Shown here in pieces: positions 12,744-25,067 of a stretch of 64,000 nucleotides of DNA. The stretch spans positions 26,799-90,798 of the forward strand of contig CAJJDN010000061.1 of NCBI GenBank assembly GCA_905182985.1, written 5' to 3'. The translations under genes were made by a program, and so were the position numbers. The notes below the pieces were generated by a model, which saw only the letters and a list, made by a program, of their open reading frames with translations, ran no database searches and was not told where the DNA came from. Positions within the stretch are counted from its first letter, which is position 1. Each line of letters begins with the position of its first letter. Source of the stretch: Paramecium sonneborni. Its lineage: Eukaryota; Ciliophora; Oligohymenophorea; Peniculida; Parameciidae.

Positions 12744-14689
12744 ATTAAATTAAAAATTAATAAAACTATATAATTTTTTTAAATATTTTTCAGTTCATTT
12801 AATATAATTTAATTTATAATTTATAAATAATTGTTTATATATTGAAAAAAAAAATTAGATTTGTAAAAAAAAATTTCAATTTAATTCTCATATTTTTCTG
12901 ATATTTAATAATAAAAAGATATCTATGTATATATTTTGGGAAGTTGTAATAAGTTAAACTATTGAAAATAATTGAAGTAGAAGGCTATTTGAATATTCTT
13001 TATTAATTTATCATGTTTTAAACAGTAACAAAAGTTTTTCTGTATTTTTTGTTTATGAAATTGAGCTTAGCTTGAATTTAATATTGTTTTTTTTATTATA
13101 TTAGTCTTATTTACTTTTTGCCTTTTATTTTTTTTACTTTGTAGCTTAAATTGAAATTTTATATTAAATATTTAGCTGTTTAAAATGATGTGTGTTTGTT
13201 ATAATATAATGATTGCTTAATGAAATTTGAAACTAGGTCTAATAAAAATATAATTAACTATAAACATGTATATTCTATATGTTTTTTTCTCTTTAAATTT
13301 GTATTTTAATGCATACAGTATTACTAAAATAGCATTTTATTTAGTTAGATAACCATAATCCCAAATTTAGAACACTCTTTAAAATTCAAGTTGACGAAAG
13401 AGTTTGAACTTTTTTTAATTAAAAATATTTTTAGTAATGATTTATATAATTAATCAACCCAATTATCAAATCTATATGATATTTTCTTTTAAATGATACC
13501 ATAACTACTTTTTTAATATTCTAATTGTTTTAGATTATAATTCTAATTCTCTTTACCACTCTTTTGAATTTCAGATAAGAATACTAATAATTTAATAATC
13601 ATATTGTAAAATATTAAATCAATTTTTCAAATAAAGTTCTTGAAATCAAGCTGATAATACATTTTTTATTTTTATTTTCACCTTGATATTCTAAAGAGTA
13701 AAGTAAATAATAAACTTGAGATTTTTTATGTCTTGAAAGAATAATTTTATTAGGTTATACAAAGCTTTAAAACATAATTCAGGCAATAACTTATTTTCTT
13801 ACATCTAATAATAAAAATAATTCTCTCAGGATAAGCAATTTTAAATTTATTTTTATTTTCTCTATACATTTTTATTAAATTTTAATCCATTTTTTTTTAA
13901 AGAAGAATAAAATATGCAGAGTTAGAATTTTTTCGAATAATTGAACAATATATTATTGATACACTTTATGATTTTATAATTTAATCAAATCAGGATAAAC
14001 ACAGCATAATTAATAATAAAAAGATGAAGAGTATCAGGTTGCCAATTTTTTTATTTAATTTAAATGTATTTTAATTGGTAGCTCTCCTCTCCGATTCCAC
14101 TTTTTACGAGTTTCCTTTTAGAATTTTTATTTCATTTCATTCGATTATCTAATTTATATATTATATCCAGAAATTAAAGAGAAGTCGAAAATAAATGAAT
14201 TCATATTAGATAATATCATTTATGATAAATAATAAGTAATCCAACTTTTTAATATTTTTTTTTCCCATATTTTATTATTTATTGATATATTTTTCTAGAC
14301 CTCATCTATTTTGAGAAATTAAAAACAAAATAAATTACTCAAATTTTGTTTTGGTGTAATATTATTTTATACACAATAGTTTTATAAATAATTTCTATTA
14401 TTTAGTAAGATCTTTTTATTAAAGTATTTCTTTTAATTATTTATTTTCTAGTTAATAGTTTTATATTTAACAGACCTCTAATTAGAAATTTTGATTCTTT
14501 CCATTAAAAATCTCATCTTAATATTTAATTAATTTAAATATTTCTTTATTTAATAATGATCTATTAATAATGGTCTTAATCTTTTAGATCTAATTCATCA
14601 AAGCTATAAAGAAAATAAAGTAGAAAGTTCTGCGTTTGGTTATTATTATTCTTCTTATATTATACATAGAAATTCAAAAATATAGAATA
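12744..14689. other. long gene-poor AT-rich stretch
   Basis: Nearly 2 kb upstream of the giant Cys-rich gene. Both strands were scanned with TGA as the only stop. I see poly-T/poly-A runs and short open frames, but no protein-like composition, start codon or intron-like joins. No RNA gene or repeat array is evident. It presumably includes the giant gene's promoter. Confidence 0.5.
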
Positions 14690-15109
14690 ATTTTTCTTTA
14701 GATTTTACATTTATAATAAGCTTTTTGTATTAAAAAGAATATAAGAAATTGTATTTTAATGACAAAATTTTTTATTTTTTGTAAATTGATGAAATTGATG
14801 AAGTTCTACCAATTTTTTAAAAAAATTATACTTCTTTCTTAAAAAGTTGTATAAATTCATCATTTAAATATTGATAATTATTAATGATATTTTTCCATAA
14901 ATAAATGATTTGGAAATTAAGTTCTAAAGTCTAAATGTTGTTCAAAATTATTGGTTTGTACTAACATATTATCTTTTAATATCCTAATCTAATGATTGAT
15001 ATATTGGATCTATTTGATTTTAAATTTCTTCATCATCTCTATAGAATTCATCACTAATTTCTCCAAATATCTTTCTTGGTTAACTACAAGAAATATGAAA
15101 TGCTTTTTT
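14690..15109 (-). CDS. possible gene, exon structure unresolved
   Basis: Minus-strand frames give a coding-like acidic segment (IFGEISDEFYRDDEEIQNQI), followed by basic, hydrophobic stretches that could be joined through candidate introns of 35 nt (starting GTTAGT) and 26 nt (starting GTATAA). A competing frame in the middle also looks protein-like (NNFEQHLDFRTQFPNHLF). I could not find a convincing ATG. It may be a real small gene, a relic, or two overlapping possibilities. The neighbouring plus-strand GTPase gene begins 87 bases away. Confidence 0.35.
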
Positions 15110-15195
15110 CTATCAGATATAAATGAATATATTTATTTATTTGTTGAAAGAATATAAAAAAGAAATGAGAGAAATTAAATTAAATAATTGTATTA

Positions 15196-15668
15196 ATGGG
15201 TTAAATTTCTTGTTTTTAAGGAAATGAATTAACGGAATTTAATGTATTGTTAATAGGTCCATCTGGATCAGGGAAGACAAGGGTGGTTACAGAAAAGACT
15301 TTAGGACCAACGATTAGTAATGAAATATTTAATTAATAGAATTAGAAAAACACTTAATAAAATTGAATGATACTCATGGGTTGAATTTTTATGATACTCC
15401 TGGTATATTTAGTTTATTTAAATAATGTCTAAATTAAGATATTATATAATGTTTTGATATAATAGCATGCTTTCCAAATTCAGAATAATATAAGGAATAT
15501 ATTAAGGAATTATTATAAAATAACACAAAATTGTTCAAATAGATTCCATTTTATGATATTCCAGGAGATTTAGAATCGAAAGAAATAAGAAATAAGATCT
15601 ATTTGTAAATTTTATCATAAAGTAAAAGAAAATCAAAAAAGCCAAGTTATAATTAAGAAATAGTATGA
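15196..15668 (+). CDS. short AIG1/GIMAP-like P-loop GTPase
   Basis: Encodes 149 residues after removal of a 23-nt intron (15317-15339) that restores frame. A Walker A motif GPSGSGKT lies near residues 23-30 and a DTPG (G3) motif near residue 63; a second related FYDIPGD motif follows near residue 120. The order resembles the AIG1/GIMAP or septin-like GTPase fold, in which GTP binding drives assembly on membranes. Typical GIMAP domains exceed 200 residues, and I cannot find the NKxD guanine-specificity motif, so it is short and may not be a functional switch. Start chosen as the first ATG (MGQISCF) in frame with the P-loop. It converges on the dehydratase gene, 42 bases away. Confidence 0.6.
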
Positions 15669-15710
15669 TTTTGATTAATTTATTGTTTATGTTTTTGATA
15701 TAATTGATAA

Positions 15711-16922
15711 TCAATGATTTTTAAGGATAATCTTATGTGGATCAATATTAGATCCACATAATACAATTAAACACGTAAGACGTCCTATTGGATAGTTCAT
15801 GAAGCCAGCATAAGCCAAAGCTGCAGCTCCTTCAACCACAAGTTTATGTTCATTCAATAGTTTTATTTAGGCATCTCGTATTTGATCTTCTTTTACTAGA
15901 ATCCAATCATCAACAAGATGCCTGCAAATTTCGATAGTAATAGCATTTTCTTCTACTCCTCCAGATGTTCCATCAGATAGTGTTTCAAGTAATTTTTAAT
16001 CACTTTTATTACGTAAAATCTAATTGTATATATAAAAATACATTGTACATAGCTGCATTATTTTTTGGTTAAACCCCAATAATTTTAGTGGTTTTATTTT
16101 TTAAATATTTAAAATATAATGCTATTCCTCCAATCAATCCACCTCCTCCACAAGATACAAAAATGAAATCAAGTTCTTCATTTAAAGAATTAAAACTAAA
16201 TATATAGAATCATTTTATTACTAAGTATCTAATTCTTCTCCTATAGTACAACTACCCAAAATCATATTTATATCATTATAAGGGGAAGCATAAAAGCTAT
16301 TATGTTATTCAGCATATTATCTAGCTTTAATTTCACTTTCAATACAATCTTAACCTATATAAATAATTGGACATTTAATATCTTTTAATTTGTCTTTATT
16401 TACATTTTCAGGTACAAAAATAATTAATTTAGATTTATTAAGTTCTTCTTAAAGGTATTCTTATTTTTATTATAATTGTTATTATTATTATTCTTATTAT
16501 TATTAAAAATCAGGTAAAGGAGTAGGAGTATTATATTCATCTTATTTAATCTATTATTATATTTGTTTTTCTTCTTATTAAAAGATTTCACTTTAATTAT
16601 TAGTTTCTTCTTAACAACTTTAATATGCATAAAAACATGCCTTAGCAAAATTACCTGTACTAGCAACCACTATTTATTTATTAGGTTAATCTTGAAAAAA
16701 TAAGAAGGCTCCTCTAATTTTAAAACTACCAGAAGTTTAGTGACTTTCAAGTTTTAGATATGTTTTGTCTTTAATTTTTAAGACAGGAGTATTAATTATC
16801 GGAGAAACATCTGATTTTAAAATTTAATTGGCAATGGGGAATTTCTTTTTTATTGTTTTAAGGAATTCTTATGAAATTGTATCAATCATAGGTTTTCTGG
16901 ATGTAGAACAATCCAATCCCAT
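15711..16922 (-). CDS. PLP-dependent serine/threonine dehydratase or serine racemase
   Basis: Fold-type II pyridoxal-phosphate enzyme that deaminates threonine or serine to the 2-oxo acid, or racemises serine. The 387-residue product carries the Schiff-base lysine motif SGSFKIRGA near residue 65, the cofactor-contact motif STGNFAKA and the phosphate-binding loop SCGGGGLIGG. Two introns (26 nt at 16196-16221, 22 nt at 16020-16041) restore frame. No C-terminal ACT regulatory domain is visible, which favours catabolic dehydratase or racemase over biosynthetic IlvA. An odd Gln-rich insertion of about 60 residues, encoded largely by TAA/TAG, sits between the asparagine motif and the next core strand (16440-16600). 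Divergent from the next plus-strand gene with only 34 bases between start codons, so promoters are very compact. Confidence 0.85.
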
Positions 16923-16956
16923 ATATAATATATATATATAAATTAATATTAAATTT

Positions 16957-17444
16957 ATGAGTGAAGAAGAATCAACTAGTGGAAAATTCGATTATTTAAA
17001 AGCTAAATATGTATTTAGATTTCCATTTACAATAACAGCCTTAAAATGGGGATTTGGATTAGGTACTTTTTTTGGGATTCATTAATATATAAAATCTAGA
17101 GATGGGATGGCAAGTATGAGATGGTTTATTTGGGGAAATGTTTTAACTACTTTACCAATTTGGGGATTTTTTATGATGAAATATTCATTTTATAGTAGTG
17201 CATTAAGAAAATTTGAATCAGAATAATCAAGATAATATGAAATTCAAGGATTAACAAGAGTTTATTTAGCAAATAAGATGGGAATAGATCCAGAAAGTAG
17301 TGATGAGGATCTTTTGAAGTAATAGATAATTTTGATGTTTTTAGAGAGTATTAAAATAAGAGTGAAAAGATTAAGGAGAAGTATAATCTATTGGATGAAT
17401 TATTGGTAGGTGTTGACTTTTCTTAATTTGAATTTCCAAAATGA
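16957..17444 (+). CDS. small two-helix membrane protein, COX20-like at best
   Basis: A 153-residue protein after removing a 26-nt intron (17319-17344). Two hydrophobic segments, around residues 25-45 (TALKWGFGLGTFFGI) and 60-80 (WFIWGNVLTTLPIWGFFMM), flank a basic loop; the rest is a soluble charged tail. The arrangement recalls the COX20/DUF3767 assembly factors of the mitochondrial inner membrane, but similarity is only in layout and I would not transfer the name. Start is the first ATG after the compact divergent promoter shared with the dehydratase gene. Confidence 0.7.
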
Positions 17445-17590
17445 ATTATTCAATTTTATAATTGTTTAAAAAGCACTATAAACTAATTAACATCATATAA
17501 TTATTAATATGAATAAATTATCAAAATATTGCATATGGTTTAATCTCATTACGTATTTTTACTATTTAAAAAGCGTTCTTGTATGAAATA

Positions 17591-18970
17591 ATGGCTTATA
17601 TTAAATATTTTATTCAAATAATTACCTATATGGCAGACATTTTAAACAGAACAAAACATTATGTTGGAACTATTTAATAAGCAGCCAAATAATATACAGT
17701 TGACAATATTTATATTCTTAGTGGATATAGAATCAACTATTCAACACCTTGGCTTATATTAAAATCGCTATTTTAGAAACATAATGAACTTATCAATGTT
17801 TGGACTCATGTAATAGGATCATTTCTAACATTCCTATTAATAATTTATATTGTTAGTTATCATTATGATCACAAATAAAGAATAGAATAAGATATTGATC
17901 AAATATTTAGTTTTAATTCAACACAAACCCAAAATTCAATTAGCAATCAAAATATTCTGGCTGATACACAAAAATATTAAGAAATATTTAATAAAATAGA
18001 TCATTTTTAAAATTCTATGCTTACTTCAGAGACCTATAAAGAGATAGTTCATTTAATGAAAATAACAGTAGAGATATTAAATTTTGAAGAAGTAGCAGAG
18101 TATGCAATAATATTCTAAAATAAATTCAATTTATTTAAAGATAAAATAATTTAAGAAGTAAAGATTATTTAATATAAATAAGATTGATAGTGAATAATTT
18201 GATTGGGTTGAGATTTATAAGCATGATTATTCTCATACTTCTATTTTAAAATAAGAGTAATTTTTAAGAAATAACAATGATCCTTATCATGTATCAAGAT
18301 GGCCAATTGTAGTATTTTTAGTAAGTGGATTAATGTGTATGGCTGGATCAGCATTATTCCATTTATTTTATTAAATGAGTGAATCTGCTAATAAATATCT
18401 TATGAGAGTTGATTATGGAGGTATCTCTTTACTTATATTGGGTTCTTGTTTTCCTCCATTTTATTATGGATTTTATTGTGATGCATTTTTGAGATACTTT
18501 TATCTTATAACAGTTGGATCAGCTTGTTTGGCAGCTTATATTGTATCCATTTTTGATTTCATTCATACTGAAAAATGGAGAAAAATAAAAGGACTTATGT
18601 ATGGATCTTTAGGATTGTTTGCAGGTGTTCCTGCTGTTCATCTTTATTTAAGAGAGTATAAATTATATATATATGTATATTTATAGATTCTATAGAGAAG
18701 AAATTTCAGACTATTTACCATTCCAACATTCATTTCTATTTTATATATTAATGGGATCAAGTTATTTATTTGGATTAGCTTTATATACATTAAGAATACC
18801 TGAAAGATTTCTACCAGGAAAATTTGATATCATTGTAATTATTAAATTTCTATATTTAGGGACATAGTCATTAATGGTGGCATTGTTTTGTCTTTTTTGG
18901 TGTATTCTTTCATTATTTTGGTTCTATTTATAATATGGGAGATAGAAAATTTACATTTTGTCTTATGTGA
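17591..18970 (+). CDS. PAQR family seven-helix protein (adiponectin receptor/hemolysin III type)
   Basis: A 432-residue integral membrane protein. All PAQR signature elements are present: NVWTHVIGS before the first helix, SALFHLF (Ser and His of the metal site), VDYGGISLL, and GHSHQWWHCF in the last helices. In characterised relatives these His, Asp and Ser residues coordinate zinc and support ceramidase-like hydrolysis. Three introns of 25, 31 and 25 nt (18158-18182, 18656-18686, 18835-18859) must be removed; two remove frame breaks within the helix region. A roughly 120-residue hydrophilic loop between the first and second helices (Q/N/K-rich) is longer than usual. Start is the ATG at MAYIKYF; another ATG eight bases upstream is out of frame. 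Confidence 0.88.
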
Positions 18971-18998
18971 ATTTTATTTATTTATTATTTATATAGTA

Positions 18999-20247
18999 TC
19001 AATTCTTTAAATTTTAGTATTGAAATTACTTCGAACTTGGAGTTATATTAGAAAATGTCATCTCTCCAGTACTTAATCTTTATTAATTATTTTTATGTAT
19101 CCCTTGTAAGACTCTTTGTGCATTATTCTCCTTACCATTTGATCTTCCTCTTCTTTATATCTCAGCATTCATCACAAATATCTAATTTTCCAAATTATTT
19201 ATTATTATTTTATACTCTGCCACCTATTCTGATAATATATTAGCCTATTATTAAATATCCTCTTAATAACTAAAATTTATAAATTTAATATAAATACTTT
19301 TAACCTAATAAATCTAATTGATTTTGTAATTATAAATTCTCAGAGTATAATTGTTATGCTTGATTATGTACATCATTTATTTAAATTTCTAATTAATGAA
19401 TTATTTCATCCTTATTTTCCAATTATTATTCAAATTCTTCTTATAAATCTAATTTTTCTTTTGTCAACTATTCAGCAATATTTGACAATTATTTCTAAAA
19501 ATATTACTCTATTTCTTATTCTTTCTTGCTTAATTATTCAAATAAATAATTATTTTATTCTTTTATTTCATTCATTTAATGTTATAATTCTTAATATATA
19601 GATAACTTTGATTCCTGGCAACCCTTGTTCTATAATTAAGTAATCAATTATTATTATTCTTATTCTTTAATATAAACTTATAATTTGTATTCTTAAAACT
19701 ATTATTACAATGATTCTTATTCCTTATTTAATTTTTACAACAATCTTTTTGTTTCATCTAATTATTTATCGTACAATTCATTTTACTATGTTAAATTTTC
19801 ATTCTATAATTATAACTCTTCTAATTTTTATTCTAATTAATGATTCTATTATAAAGAATCGAAATTATCTTGATAATTATGTTACATAACTGAATTCTCC
19901 AATTTTTATTACAGATCTTTCTTCTCATTCAATAATTTAGAGATTGTACATTATTATTATGCCAATAGATTTTGATACTGTTCAAATTTCATCTCATAAT
20001 AATACTTATCAGCATAAGCTTAGGACAATCTCTGAATCTCATTTTCTTATAAACAAATAGATTTCTGAACTTCTGGATCCTTATTTAGAATGTCACTCTA
20101 TTCATTGGTTTCTTGATCATTGTAATTTGTGCTAGTATCATCAATATTAGTGAACTAAGATGTTTTCTCTAATTATTATTGATGATCCTCCATCTAACTA
20201 TGATCATTTGCTTAATTTTCGAAGCAATTTTATTTATCAGTCAACAT
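18999..20247 (-). CDS. Gln-rich coiled-coil protein
   Basis: A 406-residue protein almost entirely predicted coiled coil, with dense Gln/Glu/Leu/Lys heptads; a large share of its glutamines are TAA or TAG, so it vanishes under the standard code. One 28-nt intron (19270-19297) near the C-terminus restores the frame to a basic tail containing LSTGEMTFSNI. No domain beyond the coiled coil is visible; ciliates have many such cytoskeletal proteins, but I cannot assign a structure. It converges on the PAQR gene with 28 bases between stop codons. T-rich open frames on the plus strand across this interval are its antisense shadow. Confidence 0.75.
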
Positions 20248-20400
20248 TAACGAATTTATTTTATTAATTAAATATATATATTAAATGTATGAAATAAGAA
20301 TGTTATTCGCCATTTTTAAACTAGGACGTTGTTCAATTATTTGTACATATAAATACATGTAAATTATCTTATTTTATATACAAATAAAAATTATTAAAAA

Positions 20401-21246
20401 ATGTCTGAAAATATCTAAAATAGAGTCTCTTCAATCTTTGAAAAATTAAACAACATTTCCACTAGTGTTCAAGATGAGTATTTATTTATTTTATGTTTTA
20501 GAAAAAACAATCGTTTTCACACAATCAGTTAATTGATCATGGCATTCGAAGCATAATTATAACATTAATCAGATTAAAAGGAAGAAAAGTTTGCATACAT
20601 TGCTGCCAAAGTCAAACAGATAACAGAATTTTTAGAATAAGAATAAGAAAAGTATTTTCAATAACTATAAATTTAGTCGTGAAAGACAAGAAACTGAAAC
20701 ATATAAATTGATAACAGATTTGGAAAGGCATGCAAGAAGATTGATTGAATAAAATTCTAAAGAGAGAGTAGAGTAAGAAAAAAAGATTGTGTATTCAATT
20801 GGTTAATAAATTGAATCCTTGTAACAAGATGTTATAAAGGAAGGATTGGTAATAAGTTTATTAATTTAGGCATAATCAACATCTCATGAATATATTGATT
20901 CTTATTTGAATGAGGATTTACCAAAAATTGCAGATGAATTGTAAAATGAAATCACAGAAAGAAAAGATGTAGAAGAAAAAATTTATCATCAGTTTGTTGA
21001 ATAATTGAATGATTTAAGATAACTATTTGAAAAGTAAATATAATTCTTAATTTTTATAGAGAAAAAAAAGAAAGAGAAATTAAAGAGGAAGAAATTGTTG
21101 AGAGTTTAAGAGAGATCTCAAATAGAATCTAAGATCAATTAAGAAAGACAAGAGGAGAACGGGAGAAGACAGAAGAAACATTAGTGACTTTGGTTGAGAA
21201 GGTTATTGAAAAACTTAAGAGAGAAATGTTAGAAATGAATTTATGA
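20401..21246 (+). CDS. SF-assemblin (striated rootlet fibre protein)
   Basis: A 249-residue coiled-coil protein matching the striated-fibre-assemblin layout: a short Ser/Thr-containing head followed by a long rod (for example KEEKFAYIAAKVKQITEFLEQ, RLIEQNSKERVEQEKKIV) and no tail. These proteins build the striated rootlets attached to basal bodies; Paramecium has a large family. Four introns of 24, 25, 21 and 26 nt (20478-20501, 20652-20676, 20849-20869, 21034-21059) bring the exons into frame; the first is a multiple of three, so its removal is inferred from splice-site form. The product length fits the family. Confidence 0.78.
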
Positions 21247-21930
21247 ATAAAAATATAAATCGAATTTTAATATAAATAAATGTGTTAAAGATAACTTTTA
21301 CGTCAAAGAATAAAAAATTGGATTGTGATTCTATTATGGTTAAAAAGTTGACTTCAATCAATATATTACTGATTTCTGTGTTAAAAAATAACACTTCTCA
21401 CTGCCTTAGCAATGATCATTTATATTGTTATCATATGATTTTGAAATGCTAGAATAATATTTTGTATTTTAGTATATTTATTTAATTAATTATTGAAAAT
21501 AGCCAGGTGAAAGTTCATGATCATATTATTATAATCTTGAAATTGTATAAAAATGTTTCACTATTTTATAGAACAATTTATTAGATTTCTATTCTTTATA
21601 AGTTCTTATGTTTTATTTTATATTATTTTTCTTTATTTAAAAAAGCTAATTCTATTAAGAATAATATTTCTGATTTTAATATATATTTATAAAAAAATTA
21701 TTTATATTCTTTTGATGAATGAAAGGAATGCTTAATGATTATACATTCATATAATAATACTCTAAGATTATTTAGATAAATAAAGAATATATAGAAAGTA
21801 TATACAGATAGATTTATAGTAATATTATTAATTTTTGGTTTATTGAAAAAAAGAAGATTATATATATCAATATTTACATATATTTTGAAAGGACAAAGTC
21901 GTTTAACTTTGTTAATTTTAATATTTAAAA
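21247..21930. other. intergenic, no confident gene
   Basis: A plus-strand frame lacks TGA from about 21315 to 21720, but its composition (Ile/Tyr/Phe/Asn-rich) is what this base composition gives by chance and no start or intron joins are convincing. No structured RNA or repeat was seen. Confidence 0.5.
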
Positions 21931-23045
21931 ATGCAAAATATTATCTTGCCTTTTACAAAAGTGCTTGAAAGTAAATTAATTAATATATGAAAAGGATTTG
22001 AAAATCGTATCGAAAAAAGAGTTTAAAGTGGAAGATATTTGAGTAATCTACATGGTATAAAATGAATAATTTAAGATCAAATGTAAAGGGCAAAACAAAA
22101 TATTATTCGATTGGAAGCCATTCATTCAAATAGACAGAAAATACTAACTGATTAAAATGAAAAGTTAGAGAAGTTAAATAAGAAAATATCTAATTCGATT
22201 GAAGCAAGTTAATAGAAGAAAGATGAAAAGTTATCTGCATTACAAAATAAATTAAAAACTCTTAATAAAAGAAGATAACCTCGTCAGATGTCATTTTAAG
22301 AAGTAATAGATGAAACAGAAGTTTAATCTCCTTCTAATAAACATGAAATAAAATAAAAACAAATAAGTAAATCCGTTTAGAAATAAGAGATTCATGTAAA
22401 TATAACTCCTAGGATTAAAGTAGCTCAACCAAATAATAAACTTAATCAAGTAAGAATATTGATATTTTAAAAGAGTTAATTATTTGATTAATTGAATAAA
22501 AGCATTGATGCAGCAAAATAAAGGAAATCTTAGAGATTAAATTGTATAAAATAGAAATTGCATGATCAAGATGAGATTGTAAATAATGTAATTGATTTAA
22601 GGTTCATTAACATTTGGAAAAATCTCAAAAAAATAAAGAAGAAGTAGAATAATAAAGATTGAATTAGATTTATGAAAAATTGTTGTTTCTTACCAAAAGA
22701 TCTGAAGTGAAATAAGCAAAAATAAAGAGCAAAGAGAGAAAGAAATCGATTAAAATTCAATTATCAAATAGCGAATCATAAAAAATATATAAGATTTAAA
22801 AGTATGAAGAGTAAAAAACAGAATCTGCACGAACAGCATAATCTATTAATAATGATTATAAAATTAGGTAAGTTAGAAAGAGATTAGAAAGTTTAAATAA
22901 TAAGAGAGAAATTTAGGCTTAAAACATTTTAGATAAACATAGACAATTTTCAAATAGAAATTAATAAAATAAGTAATTATTAGATGAATTAGCTAATACG
23001 TGTTAATATTATAATTTTAAGATCAAAGAATAATATTTGTTATGA
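21931..23045 (+). CDS. basic coiled-coil protein
   Basis: A 340-residue Lys/Gln/Ser-rich protein with coiled-coil stretches at both ends (NGRQKILTDQNEKLEKL-like region near residue 60; ERLESLNNKREIQ-like region near the C-terminus) and a low-complexity middle containing PRIKVAQP. Four introns of 24, 21, 24 and 23 nt (21971-21994, 22055-22075, 22450-22473, 22579-22601) restore one frame from ATG to TGA. I recognise no family. Neighbouring genes include SF-assemblin, so a cytoskeletal role is plausible but only inferred. The very basic composition could alternatively indicate nucleic-acid or microtubule binding. Confidence 0.7.
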
Positions 23046-23125
23046 TTTATTTATTTATTTTACATATAAAGAATTGAAGAACATAATTTAAACCTCATCA
23101 ATAAATTTAAATTATTGGTTTAATT

Positions 23126-23524
23126 ATGCTAAAGCAAAACCCTATTTTAAGTTTATTCTAAGATAAAAGTGATATTCATCATTTTTTTAAACAATATAGA
23201 TAATAAAATAGAGAATTGAATTATGAGACAATAAAAAGAAAAGATTTTCATTCTTAAAATAGAATGAGAAAGTTAGTAATTGAATGTGGAAATAAATGTG
23301 AAATAAAAAATAAATTTAAACTTAATGGTGAAGAATAATGGAAATAAATAAAATTCTTGCAGATTAGAAATTGTTAGGTGGTATAATTAAATATACCTAT
23401 AACAATTAATTAAAAACCGAATTTTAAATATAGATCTTTATCATTATAATAAAATAAAAAAAAGGATTAATTACCTTTGATTGGATGGACAAGAAAAAAT
23501 ACAGAATGTTCCCAACAATTATGA
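23126..23524 (+). CDS. small hypothetical protein
   Basis: An intact intronless 132-residue frame (MLKQNPILSLF at the start; GWTRKNTECSQQL at the end). It is basic, contains three or four cysteines (VIECGNKCEIK) and no membrane segment. It lies 80 bases after the preceding gene on the same strand. Family unknown. It is long enough and protein-like enough to be preferred over the weaker minus-strand frame further downstream. Confidence 0.5.
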
Positions 23525-23889
23525 TTATTACACATAGTATGCTGTTATAATAAAATGAGTTTTTCTTGATTGATTTTTTCATTTTCAAACTGAATAACAC
23601 CAATAAAATTTATCATTAAAATAATGAGAATTACTTTTTGTTTGCTATTAAATTTACATTTGAGTAGAATAAGATCTATTAGAACTCTTTTGGGTAAATT
23701 AGAAGAATAGTGGAAATAATAAATCAAATTCTAAGTAATTTACAATTTTTTAAGGTATTTTAGAGTTAATATAGAGTGAGTAAATTGTGATCATATATTA
23801 AATATTCATCATTTTGAACACACTTCTGAAAATTAATTACATTAAATAACATATTAGAAATGTATTAAGAAATTGAAAAGCATTAGCTA

Positions 23890-25066
23890 TAAAAAAATAA
23901 AAAATAAAAACTAATATGAATTCAAAATATAACAATATTTCATATTTATGAAATCAATGAACATTCATTATTGCTTTATTTGTAATGGATTAGAAGTGCT
24001 TCTATGTTTGAAACTAACTTGAACTTCAAAGAAATTACCAGATGTGCAGAAATCTGTAGAAAGGAGTTACTTAACATTTGGAAACCTTAAGAGTACACTT
24101 CAAACAACATATAATATTAATTCTAAATCAATATTATTTCAGATGCCTCTTTTTTAAGATTGCATAAAAAGATTAGGACATACAATTACTAATTGGTTAT
24201 TTAATTTTAAAAACTAATTGAATTCAGATTTAATTATGTTTGGAGATAAAATATCATTAAAAATTTGCTCATAATACTTGATTTAATTTCTTTATTTAAT
24301 ACCAAATAAATTTAAAATTTATAACAGCAAAATGAATATGCAACTAATAATAAAAATATAAAAAGAACAAAATGAATATCTAGTGATAAATTTATTGAAA
24401 TGAAGGAGAGATTAATAGAAAGGAAAAGTGAAGAAGTGAGTTATAATATATTATCAAAAATGCGAAAAAAGTATTGTCTGAAACTTAAAATGAAAACTTA
24501 ATGATAAAATTATAGAATATGAAATAGTAGATAAGACTAAAAATAAAAATATTTATAATGTCATCCTATTAGATAGTTAGAATTATAACTTAATTATTTT
24601 AAATTATTGAATGAGAATTATAAACAAAAATTAGAAAAGAATGGATATTAAAGTAGCAAGTTTTTAGATATATATTGGAAAATCAATTAATTAAGTAGAT
24701 CTTTGTAATAGGATATAAAATTTGATTATGAGTAAAAAAGATAATGAATTATGAAAAAGTATGATGATTTAGGATAGATTAAATATGGTTAAGATTAATA
24801 AATAAGGAAGAAGTTGAATTTAGAAGTAAAAGTTGTTGAAGTGACATAAAGATGAGCTTAAGATCAATAGTAATTTCATAAAAAAGCCATGAAGTTATAT
24901 ATATATATAAACCTTACTAATAATAATTATTTCAATGGGATAATGCGTATGTTCTGAGAAAGTAATAGTACTAAGTGAGATTCCACCACTAGAATACACT
25001 GAAAAGGTTGAAGTCATAAAAGAGCCCTTTGCTATATTAGATGAACCATTAATCTAAGATGATTTA
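23890..25066. repeat. copy 1 of false direct duplication (assembly junction at N 25067)
   Basis: This 1177-bp segment recurs directly as 25068-26244; I compared both boundaries and much of the interior and saw no difference. The two copies are separated by a single N. The left copy ends inside the MORN gene (its first 44 codons, from 24935). This is best explained as overlapping contig ends not merged during scaffolding. Confidence 0.9.
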
Positions 25067-25067
25067 N

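Noticed and set aside
16424..16666. Asn/Lys-rich minus-strand frame
   Set aside because: It is another frame of the Gln-rich insertion of the dehydratase gene.
19055..19601. T-rich plus-strand frames that look like hydrophobic peptides
   Set aside because: They are antisense to the Gln-rich coiled-coil gene; the hydrophobicity comes from complementing Gln/Asn/Lys codons.
23545..23727. Minus-strand frame of 60 codons
   Set aside because: No supporting start context or intron joins, and its extension runs antisense into the small gene at 23126.
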